Below, piece by piece: positions 30,631 to 39,999 of a DNA stretch of 64,000 nt. The stretch is taken from NCBI RefSeq assembly GCF_030265065.1, contig NC_080408.1, forward strand, positions 31,986,501 to 32,050,500, written 5' to 3'. Positions within the stretch are counted from its first letter, which is position 1, and each line of letters begins with the position of its first letter. The notes under the pieces are model-generated. The model was not told the DNA's origin. It ran no database searches and was given only the letters and a program-made list of their open reading frames with translations. Position numbers and translations under genes: made by a program. This stretch comes from Corythoichthys intestinalis. Taxonomy: Eukaryota > Chordata > Actinopteri > Syngnathiformes > Syngnathidae.

Positions 30631-31624
30631 TATTACCAATAAAATCATATTATTTTAAAAATTTAGTTTTATTTTTGTTTCATATTGCACGCTATATACT
30701 GTACAACGTTGTTAGATAAGTCACCAATTTGTAAGGGCATACGTCACTATTTGTAAGATTGCCAACGGCCTCTGGTTGACAGGTATGAACAGAGTAGTCA
30801 CGTAGTGTGTCATCCTCTATAGCAGGGGTCCCCAACGACCGGGCCGCGGACCAGTACCGGTCCGTGGTGCATTTGGTACCGGGCCACGCAGAAATAATAA
30901 ATAATTTATTAACGACTGCATTCTGGCCGATTGACTTTGGCCTGTGCCGCTTAACACACTAATATCCCTGTCTACTCTAGATATACAACTAAAGGATAGG
31001 AGGCCGTCATAGAAATGCATTGATTGGACTGTTAGCAGTACATCTTGTTTTGTATATCTATGTGCGCTTGATCTCGATAATAATGTACTGTATGACGTAG
31101 GTCGTATCCATCACATTTGTTCCCGGAAATAATTAGCCCCCACACTAGAATGACTGAAAAACGGACGTCTTTGGGCAGATTTTTTACGGGGAAAAGGGAA
31201 CCTGATGAGCCTACAACCTCGAAGAAAACAAAATCTATTCTACTTCCCAATCACTAAAGACCAACGAACTGCGAAGGAGTGGATTCGTGACCCATATGTG
31301 AGTAAACCGAGTGATTCGTGCATGTCTGTGCAACAGGAGTATCAGCTTGTAGAGATCGCAAATGACAGCGACCTTAAAGTGATCCTCGATTTTAAAGACA
31401 TGTAGGCTCTAATAAATCACAATTGTTCTCTTGTATTAAAATATGTCGTTAGAAACACATAAAATGTTAAATCAATGGAAATATTTTATAATATTTAGTG
31501 CATATTTTGACCGATAGTTGGCGCCATGTTCTGCGGACGCGGAGTGATGACGTAGATGATATTTTTCCAATCGTGTAGCGTGTGTACAACAACTGTGTAT
31601 TACTGGCTTAACTCGCGAAGTAAA

Positions 31625-32272
31625 ATGCCACGATGTGCTGCTTATGGATGCAATTTCGACTCAAATGGAAACAAGGAGAGTGATGTGAGTCTCCACAAAT
31701 TTTCTGTTGACAAGAAGAGGAGAAAGGTTTGGGAAAATGCCTGTAGACAAGCAAATCTTCCCAAACAACCAAGGCTTTGTTGTCGCCATTTTTCTCCTAC
31801 CGCGTTTGAGGATTTTAGTAGATGACAACTAATGAAAGATCTCACCGGAGCGGCTAGATATAAGCGCAGACTAAAACCAAATGCTGTTCCAACTATTTTC
31901 TCGCACAAGAAGCCTCAGCCTGCTCGGATATCGAGTGAAATGCGCGCAATGAAGCGAGACGGACGAGACACTCTGGCCGCCCTCTTAAGCACCCAAGCCG
32001 CTCCTGTCGCTACAGCGGGAGGCGAACCTTCGGGCGTACCGCTAGTCACAGAGGAAGCTAATAATTCACCTCTACTGTCAGTTCATCAGGCAGTGTGTGT
32101 TCAGTATTCAGCTAATATGAGTGATGCTGCCACTCAAACTGATCAAAGCACGTCCAATGCAATTCATTCAATGCAACACAAATGTCCCAACCCCATTGAT
32201 AAAGCAATAAATTCTCATCGCCGGAATGGCATACATGTGAAGTCAAAATCCATTTTAGGGGACTCCCTCTGA
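31625..32272 (+). pseudogene. THAP-domain gene inside the hAT
   Basis: ATG at 31625 opens MPRCAAYGCNFDSNGNKESD, VSLHKFSVDKKRRKVWENAC, then LCCRHFSPTAFEDFSR and one TGA. The frame then continues MKDLTGAARYKRRLKPNAVP, TIFSHKKP and about 110 Ser/Thr/Gln-rich residues to a stop at 32270. The order C-x4-C, W, C-x2-H, F and the AVPTIF end define a THAP zinc finger of about 90 residues. Only the single stop interrupts 216 codons. The catalytic domain expected after a transposase THAP is missing. Confidence 0.8.
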
Positions 32273-32807
32273 AAGCTCATCGCGAGAATGGCAAGAGTGC
32301 CAAACAGTAATCAGAGAAAAGGGTGGCTACTTTGAAGATACTAGAATATCACACGTTTTTAGTTATTTCACCTTTTTTCTAAGTACACAATACACACGTG
32401 TGCATTTGTAGCAAGTTATAACAGAATTCACCGGCGGAAATTATGTTGGCACGTTGTGTGGTGGGGGTGGGGGGGGGGGGGTACTTTGTGAAGGGAACAG
32501 CTGGAAATAACTGTTACCTTCCGCGGGTCGCATGCCAGACAGACATTGCTATTTCTTGCAGCCTAAATGTCAATAAAACAACGCGGATTAGCTCCGTGGT
32601 TTGATATTCCGCATCCTTCCCTAGCTCGCCACACATTCAAAGTTTTATTGCCTTCAGTGAGAGTTTATAATGTCAATGGTCAAGAAAATAAAAAGGCACG
32701 AATGCCAATGTGTTTTGGCCTGTACTGTATGTAAAGCATACGACAGCTCTGGATGCTAACAAACTACACAATTATATTGGAATGAGTTTGATGACGCAAT
32801 AACTCAC

Positions 32808-33093
32808 CTTGAAGATCTGCTGACAAAAACCTGAGTTCTCGACAACATACGCTCTCTCGCTCCGTTGTCATCGAGATGCACTTGCCGCAAGTACACCAGA
32901 AGTTTAGCCCAACTCTTGCCTCATCAGGTATTTCTTGCTCTGCATTTCGCCTTTGCTGCTCGTCTTGTGAACGACTGACAGTGCTGTCCTGCTCTTCACT
33001 TTTCTGCTCTGGTTCAAATTGGAAGGGACGAACTGACGAGATGTTGCTAATGAATGACACGCTGAAGTCTAGCAGCGGGATTTGTGACGTCAC
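32808..33093 (-). pseudogene. P2RX7_C-type zinc-binding exon
   Basis: Minus-strand open frame: SNISSVRPFQFEPEQKSEEQ, a Gln/Glu-rich linker, then FWCTCGKCISMTTERESVCC and RELRFLSADLQ, ending at a GT donor (gtgagtt, 32807). W-C-x-C-x2-C-x2-M-T-x3-E-S-V-CC is the Cys signature of the domain at the C-terminal end of the P2X7 receptor, which occurs widely in fish transposon-like genes. No second exon is visible. It faces the THAP exon (tail to tail), within the insertion that splits the hAT transposase. Confidence 0.65.
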
Positions 33094-34019
33094 AGCACTG
33101 CGACGTCAACAACCATGGCGAACAATCAGTTAAAATAATCTTACAAATTTTATTAAAATGAAAACATTAAGAGGGATTTAATGTCAAATTATTATAACTC
33201 ATACTAAGATGTATCTTTTAAGAATTACTTGTCTTAAAACTAGAGGATCACTTTAAACTTACATTTGAGACAACAACTCTACCGAGGTTCTGGATTAAAG
33301 TCATTTCGGAATATCCTGACATCGCTAAGAGAGCACTGAAACTGTGCTACAATTTCCAACATCGTATCTTTGTGAAGCGGGCTTCTTTCACTCTCCCATC
33401 TCGGGACCCTCTCGTCTCAGCGAAACAAGCTCAGGCCACCAATTGATTCAGCGGGTGAGTTGTATTTTCCGTGCACTTAACACGACGTGTCTAAAAACAA
33501 ATGTTATTTTATATTTGCTGTATTTTTCTGCCGCACATTGCCAGTGATCTGACAAATTTGGCATGCATGTAATGTTAAAAATGACCACGAATGCAGCGAT
33601 TCCAAAGTACACACTACAAACTTTCTTTAAAGAAAGGAATATTAACTTAAGTTTGCCATGTTAGCTGCACACAACAACTGCACGCAGCTCTCTCACTTAA
33701 CGACGTCGCCGTGTCGTTAAGCATTAATTTACGCCATTTCTGTGTTGCACTTATATGTTTATGATGTAAATAGTTTTTTAGCACCGATGGATAACATTGA
33801 GAGTCCAACTGAATATAAAAGAGGGCTTTTTTCACCGCCACAAAAGCTTTGGGAGCAAAATTTTATAAGGGTGCAAAATTTGACAGAACACCGGTCCGTG
33901 AAAAAAAGACCCAAATCACACCAGTCCGTGGTGCAAAAAAGGTTGGGGACCCCTGCTCTATAGAATAAACTACAAGGGAAAAACATTTAATCATGAAGGC
34001 TCATTATGTATTTGTAACC

Positions 34020-34430
34020 TGTCATGGCCTGAGTCCCTCCTGCAGCATGGCCTAATTGCCTTCAGTTATCCCCACCTGTCCTCAATTCACCTACTCACAG
34101 CCAAGCCAATAGCACTGCCTCATTCAACAATCAACCTGTGTATTTAAAGCCTTGCTTCTCAGTTCCACTCTGTCAGACCGTCTGCGAAGCCTGCCTGTTA
34201 CCTGCCTGCCTAGCTCTCTGAATCTGACTCTCGTTGCCGAATCTGAACCTGCCTGACTGCTGCCTTCTCTCCTGCCCTGGTAACTCGACCTGCCTTTTGC
34301 TTTTGGAAACCTGACTTCTGCCTAGCCCTTGTCTGTACTGCTGCCATCTTTTCACCTGCCCTGCTGGTCCTGTCAATAAATTGTTGAAAACGTGACGCAT
34401 TTGTGGTCCTCCTCTGTCGGGTCCGTGACA
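34020..34430 (+). mobile_element. Solo LTR (fossil)
   Basis: A 411-bp block TGTCATGG...CCGTGACA flanked by GTAACC (34014-34019 and 34431-34436; five or six bases). It contains a TATTTAAAG promoter-like box (34140) and CAATAAA polyadenylation signal (34374), in the order expected of an LTR. No internal viral region remains. It looks like a gypsy-type or retroviral solo LTR; the small difference at the ends suggests moderate age. Confidence 0.75.
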
Positions 34431-35164
34431 GTAACCAACTCAGTAATTTTGATAGTAGGCCAATATAGCGAATATAAATTAATAAAGCCAAGGGCGTAGG
34501 TTTGGTCTCAACATTGGTAGGAACGATATAACAGCGTAATCTGCATGTACACTTTTTGCTGGGGACGGGACATTTATAAGGCCAAAAAGACTGGGTGAAC
34601 GTGGGTCAGGGCCACATTTCTCACCAATATGAACCTAATTAATTAATAGGCAAAATGATCAATGCAAAATAAATCTGTATTGACTTATATAAGTTTCATG
34701 TGTATTGGTTCAGGTGATACACCGTTCGATTCAAACCTTTGTTTTCAAAAACTACTAAAGAAACATTTTGAAAACTTCCAGAATCAATGTTTGGATTTTA
34801 TTAGCAAATTTAAATTGCGATATTTGAACACAAATTACATGAACATACACAAGAAATACAAACTTGTTAATCATCAATTAACTATAAGGGGGTAAGTCTT
34901 AGTTCACTACATTTCTTAAAGTTTAATTAACATTAACAATAGAAAACATACAGGAGAATATATCAAAGTAGCTTCCTCCTCAAGTTCGAGAAATTCACAC
35001 AGATTAATGTTATGCTAACTCTGATGCAGATCGGAATTTCAGTAGATAAATTAGTGGTGTGTTCCCCGCCTTCGCAACATTGACGTCTTTTTACATTACT
35101 TACAGTGGCTGCTGCTGGTGGAAAAAAACGTCTAATATCTCGTCATGTTGTATTTCTGTCGGGC

Positions 35165-35410
35165 TGTGAATGCGTGTGTGTGTGGAGGGGGGTCAAGTCA
35201 TCAGCCAATCAAACTTGTGTTTGAGGGTGGGTGGGGGCCGTGGCCCTGGGTTGGCGCCCGCGCGGTTTCTCCGCCCGTCTGCGTGGCTGACGCGCGCCCG
35301 GTGGGGCTTGCGTGCTGCTGGATGTGGTAGGGCATGCTCGGGTTGGGGGTTCCGGTGCCGGGATTGGCGATGCGGCGGCGTAGGGTTGGTCGCCAACGGG
35401 CTTACACTCA
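35165..35410. other. GC-rich island
   Basis: An abrupt GC-rich stretch (GGGTGGGGGCCGTGGCCCTG, CCCGCGCGGTTTCTCCGCCC) within AT-rich surroundings. It resembles the 5' or tail regions of some fish retroposons. Several overlapping open frames exist but none looks like protein. Confidence 0.5.
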
Positions 35411-35544
35411 TAAGAGATTCACACGATTACTGGGTTCTAGATCACAGAACTGATTTGTGTACACTCTACCCCTTTCAATCACTTAGCTTATAGTCTTATA
35501 GACACCCCCACCGCCATTCTCCTCTTTCACTGGCCAATTGGCCC

Positions 35545-35880
35545 CCACATGGTGTAAACCGGAAATACATCTCGCTGACGATAGCACCAGCATATTAGTA
35601 ACTAGTTTATATGTTCAATGTATTTCTTGTTGTTGTTTGTGTATGTGTTTCTTTTCTTTCTTCTCTTGTATTTCTTTTCTTCTGTCCCCCCATAATCCCT
35701 TCCTGTTCGCTGCTTTGTCATAATAATAAGGTATTTTGAATGATCACAATGGGAGTATGTCAGACTCTCCATGTGAAACATTAAAACTGTTCAGAATCCG
35801 GGCACTTAGACTTCCATTCTCTGTGTCAAACAGCTGAACAGGACAGGTTTAAAAAAAATAAAATAAATAAAAAAAATAAA
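35545..35880 (+). repeat. Retroposed tail, second copy
   Basis: Closely similar to 21215-21535 (CACATGGTGTAAACCGGAAA to AACAGCTGAACAGGACAGG) and followed by an A-rich (AAATAAA)n tail. The paired copies with A-rich ends suggest a non-LTR retroposon 3' end. Confidence 0.6.
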
Positions 35881-35948
35881 AAAATAAAAAAACTTGTGTT
35901 TGAGGGGAAAAATGGACTGGCACATTAGGCAAGTGAAAACGGGTCAAT

Positions 35949-36967
35949 GTAAGGCTGAACCATAGACTTCATAACCATAGAACCATAGACTTCATACTTC
36001 ATAACCTAGAGTTATGAACAGGGGTGAAAGTGGTTAGAATTTCTTGCCGGAACTCCCCAACGTGAAGGTCGCCACGGAGCCAGAAATTTTATTTATTTGT
36101 TTATTTGGGGGGGGGGGTAGGGGGGGGGGGGTCAAAACTACTAAAAAGCAAAGCAAACTGTTTTGGTCAGTTATTTCTATAATGCATACAAAAAGTGATT
36201 TTCATTCAAAATTGTATTTTTTTCAATGATTTGCAAAATAAAAGTTAACAAAAACAGCTATAACCCCAACCTCCATCTCCTAATTTTTATTTTCCCTCAT
36301 TTCCTCACATACTAAATGCTAAATCTCAATTTTAACTACTTAAGAACATAGGAAGTAGGATATTAAAATTGAAGATAATGTAATAATAAACATTTACTTT
36401 TTGTTGTGTTTTTTAATAATAAAGATATAAGTAACATACATTCAGAAAAATAAGTACAAATGCCTTATATCATGCAGAGTGAAATGGAATATATCATGAA
36501 GATTGCGCAAACATTGACTTTTTGAAATCATAAGAAAATTAATAAGTAGCCTAACATAAATGAATAAATATAAGCCCAAAGTGCACATTGACTTCTAAGA
36601 TGTTCTAAACCTCCTCATCAGAGCAAATAAAACTAAATATGATAAATAAGCCCCCTTAACTCTTTCCTTGGTCTTAAAGATTTGATCCATTTTCTGTTGC
36701 ATTGCCCCCCCCCCCCTTTCAGAAAACATGCACATTTAAACCAATCAGAGCTAACTATCTCTGGCGATCACATGTCAGTACTCAGATAACGGCAGCAGCT
36801 GGGGAAACCTCCATGCCGTCCGTGGAATAAAATAATTAATAAATATCAGTGGAAACGGATTACGCTAAACAAGCACTTTATTATGCTTGTTGTTAACACT
36901 TGAGTATGTAAATCTGATGTTGGTAGATTGTTTTCTTCTCTGAGATGAAATGCATGTGTGGCAGCTT

Positions 36968-37014
<47 letters not shown>

Positions 37015-39475
37015 TTTAATTTAATTTTTTTTTTTTACATAGCGTTTTGACAGTTGCCGTCATATTTTCGGAATCAAAGCACCGAATACCGGAACAGCAT
37101 TCCGGCCCTGAAACTTATACCGGAACTGCATTCCAACCCTGAATCTTATACCGGAACTGTGTTCCTGACCGTTCCCGCCCACTTTCACCCTGGTTATGTA
37201 TGGAGGTAGATTTGTGTCTTTATTATTCAATCAAAAAAAAAGTTGCTTCAATCAAATAAAAAGTTGCTTCAATCAAAATATATATTTTCAATCGAAGAAA
37301 ACGTCTCTTCAATCAAAAAAAATGTGTTTGAATGCAAAAATAAATTTGAAACTCAAAAAAATATATTTGAAAACTATTTTTCTTTGATTGAAATTTTTTT
37401 TTTTTGATTTAAGTCAAATTTTTTTTGATTGAAACACCATTTTTGATTGAAGTCATGTCATTTTGCGTTTGGACCACATTTTGGCTAGGACATTTGTGTC
37501 TTTATTATTCAATCAAAAATTAAGTCGCTTCAAACAAAAAATATATATATTTTCAAAAGAAAATCACTTCAATCAAAAATTTTAAAAATATTCAATCGTA
37601 GAAAAAAAGGTTTGAATGTGAAAAAATATTTGAGACTCAGAAATTCGCATTTGAACACTTTATTTTTCATTCAAACCGTTTTCTTTGATTGAAGCAATCC
37701 TTTTTGTGTTTGAGACATATTAGGGGTAGGACATTTGTGTCAAAATCATTCAATCGCAATAAAAGTTGCTTTAATCAAAAAACTATTTTTAATCAAAGAA
37801 AAAAATCATTTGCAAAAATATATTTTTTTGAAAATATATTTTTTTTATTTGAAATATATATTTTTTTTATTGAAGTATCACTTTTTTTGAAAAGCAAAAA
37901 GTTTTAAACTCTTTTTTTTTCAAAGTGGAAAAAGTTTTGAACACCCTTTTTTTTAAAGTGGGAAAAGTTTTGAAGGCACTTTTTTTTCGATTGAATCATT
38001 TTGACACAAAGATTCAACTTCAACGCTAGTTCCGGTGTGTTTGAGTGGCAGCTGATTGCGCCAATGGCATAAAAGTATGAAGCAAGAATAATGGCCATTG
38101 GCCACCAGGTGTCTCCTGAAGCCATCGGAGTCTCCTGAAGTACGGTGCCCTGCTGCTTAATGTGATTCAACACTGCGAACTTCACCCGCTGCCCTGACGT
38201 GACGGTTGGCAATTCGTTCCAACCGGAGTGTCCGCGACGCGCCGGTACAAGAGTGGTTGTTGAGTGGCCCGACACTAGCCTGCCCAGTAAGAGAGTGGAC
38301 TACCGGCGAGTCGCCGGCGTCCACGCCTGGAGCCCCGTCGCTTCAACTTTGAATGAGTGTCGTGTCATTCGCGGACCGTCCACTCGACAGCCGGCCTCCG
38401 CGCCTGGGGTGTGATATCGGGGTCCGACCAGTGTGCCGCGACAGGGCAACATGCCGTTGCGGGTTCTCCGGTGAAATGCCGATGGTACACCCCCGTACCG
38501 GTGCCCTATATTCGGCTTGGACTCCAGGAGACTCCGATGGCTGGATGGAGCCCTGGTGGCCATTATTCTTGCTTCATACTTTTATCCCATTGGCGCAATC
38601 AGCTGCCACTCAAACACACCGGAACTAGCGTTGAAGTTGAATCTTTGTGTCAAAATGATTCAATCGAAAAAAAAGTGCCTTCAAAACTTTTCCCACTTCA
38701 AGAAAAAAGTGTGTTCAAAACTTTTTCCACTTTGAAAAAAAAAGAGTTTAAAACTTTTTGCTTTTCAAAAAAAGTGATACTTCAATAAAAAAGATATATA
38801 TTTCAAATAAAAAAATATATTTTCAAAAAAATATATTTTTGCAAATGATTTTTTTCTTTGATTAAAAATAGTTTTTTGATTAAGCAACTTTTATTGCGAT
38901 TGAATGATTTTGACACAAATGTCCTACCCCTAATATGGCTCAAACACAAAAAGGACTGCTTCAATCAAAGAAAACGGTTTGAATAAAAAATAAAGTGTTC
39001 AAATGCGAATTTCTGAGTCTCAAATATTTTTTCACATTCAAACCTTTTTTTCTACGATTGAATATTTTTAAAATTTTTGATTGAAGTGATTTTCTTTTGA
39101 AAATATATATACTTTTTGTTTGAAGCGACTTAATTTTTGATTGAATAATAAAGACACAAATCTCCTAGCCAACATGTGGTCCAAACGCAAAATGACATGA
39201 CTTCAATCAAAAATGGTGTTTCAATCAAAAAAAACTTGACTTAAATCAAAAAAAAAAAATCAATCAAAGAAAAATAGTTTTCAAATATATTTTTTTGAGT
39301 TTCAAATTTATTTTTGCATTCAAACACATTTTTTTTGATTGAAGAGACGTTTTCTTCGATTGAAAATATATATTTTGATTGAAGCAACTTTTTATTTGAT
39401 TGAAGCAACTTTTTTTTGATTGAATAATAAAGACACAAATCTACCTCCATAGTTATGAAGTCTATGTCTGAACAT
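35949..39475. repeat. Giant palindromic (fold-back) element
   Basis: The left arm (37200-38141) and right arm (38522-39452) are inverted copies of about 0.93 kb, nearly identical by eye. GGAGGTAGATTTGTGTCTTT at the left tip is mirrored at the right. The arms are AT-rich and built from degenerate repeats of CTTCAATCAAA every 15-40 bp. The loop (38142-38521) is GC-rich and unrelated. The tip sequence CATAGACTTCATAAC lies outside both arms (35953, and reversed near 39462), so the element probably starts near 35949; the hAT at 36019-37192 sits in its left tip. No protein is recognised. Confidence 0.85.
36019..37192. mobile_element. Non-autonomous hAT, CAGGGGTGAAAG family, copy 2
   Basis: A 1174-bp element, tips CAGGGGTGAAAGTGGTTAGA and (reversed) CAGGGTGAAAGTGGGCGGGA. 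Flanks GTTATGAA and GTTATGTA match at seven of eight. It contains an (AT)n run (36967-37005) and CCGGAAC repeats near the right end. Inserted in the left tip of the palindromic element. Confidence 0.85.
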
Positions 39476-39821
39476 AATGAAAGTACTGTAATAATACACT
39501 TAATAATGGTCGGGTCAATTATATCCTTATAACATATGGGAAGACAATCTAAATGACCTATATGACTGAAGTCATCATATAATGCAAATAAGGTTGCTTA
39601 AAAGTTGATGGGGGCAATATCAGCGTCCTGAAAAGTTGGTAGTGTTATGTCCCTAATGTCCCTATGCAAACCTACGCCCTTGCATAAAGCATGTGTTGCT
39701 TTCATTATAAGGCCTATATAAGGCTTTTAATATTTTGCGGCTCCAGACACATTTTGATTTTCGTTTTTTTAATCCTATATTGCTCTTTCATCATTTTAGG
39801 TTGCCGACCCCTGGGTTAAGC

Positions 39822-39999
39822 GATCAAATGATAAATTGATCCAAACTCATGGCACCGTTCGTAAAAAAGAAAAATATTGTCGTAATCCGAGGACGGTTTT
39901 GCGTTTGACTTGCGCAACCCTGCGGCGCGTTGCTGTAGCTGTACGTACACCTCTGCACTCTGATTGGCTGAGCCGTTGCCAGGAGTGTTTACAGGAAAC
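39822..39999 (+). promoter_or_regulatory. Likely ppp1r7 proximal promoter
   Basis: The 178 bp between the outer hAT's target duplication and the ATG holds an inverted CCAAT box (CTGATTGGCTGAG, 39959-39971) and CpG-rich sequence, and no TATA box. This is normal for a housekeeping promoter. Everything further upstream is transposon. Confidence 0.5.

Larger units (their letters stand above)
31205..33446 (+). pseudogene. hAT transposase C-terminal end, split in two
   Basis: Left piece (31205-31405): FPITKDQRTAKEWIRDPYVS, then QQEYQLVEIANDSDLKVILD. Right piece (33275-33446): RFWIKVISEYPDIAKRALKL, a frame change, FPTSYLCEAGF in another frame, and RDPLVSAKQAQATN before a stop. FW.kv..EYP.ia..AL and TSYLCEAGF are the hAT dimerisation domain. 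The two pieces belong to one transposase; about 1.85 kb of foreign sequence lies between them. Confidence 0.7.
30823..33955. mobile_element. hAT insertion with GGGGTCCCCAAC ends
   Basis: Left tip CAGGGGTCCCCAACGACCGG, right tip (reversed) CAGGGGTCCCCAACC. The exact 8-bp duplication CTCTATAG flanks it at 30815-30822 and 33956-33963. Both subterminal zones carry CCGGTCCGTG words. The coding remains are the C-terminal end of a hAT transposase, itself split by an insertion that holds a THAP exon and a P2RX7_C exon. Confidence 0.9.
34489..39682. mobile_element. 5.2-kb hAT insertion with CAAGGGCGTAGG ends
   Basis: Left tip CAAGGGCGTAGGTTTGGTCT, right tip (reversed) CAAGGGCGTAGGTTTGCATA. Flanks AATAAAGC (34481-34488) and CATAAAGC (39683-39690) are an 8-bp duplication with one mismatch. 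It sits inside the outer hAT and contains a GC-rich block, a retroposed tail and the palindromic element. No transposase is recognised in it. Confidence 0.8.
29177..39813. mobile_element. 10.6-kb hAT insertion (outermost layer)
   Basis: The left tip CGGGGATCAGCAACCCGCGG and right tip (reversed) CAGGGGTCGGCAACC are inverted. Both flanks carry the exact 8-bp duplication GGTTAAGC (29169-29176, 39814-39821). GCGGCTCT/GGCTCC blocks follow on both sides. Its own sequence seems to be about 29177-30822 and 33964-34480 plus 39691-39813; the rest is younger insertions. It retains pieces of a hAT transposase (30260-30630). The right end lies 186 bp from the ppp1r7 start codon. Confidence 0.85.

Noticed and set aside
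34173-34491. Frames of 75-93 codons on the minus strand
   Set aside because: They fall in the solo LTR, which is non-coding.
35145-35493. Frames of 61-107 codons in the GC-rich block
   Set aside because: Three frames on two strands are open at once, as expected from high GC, with no domain-like pattern.
38199-38788. Overlapping open frames of 71-143 codons in and beside the palindrome loop
   Set aside because: They run into the AT-rich inverted arms (poly-Lys/Phe), overlap in several frames and match no protein family I know; the GC-rich loop alone makes long chance frames.
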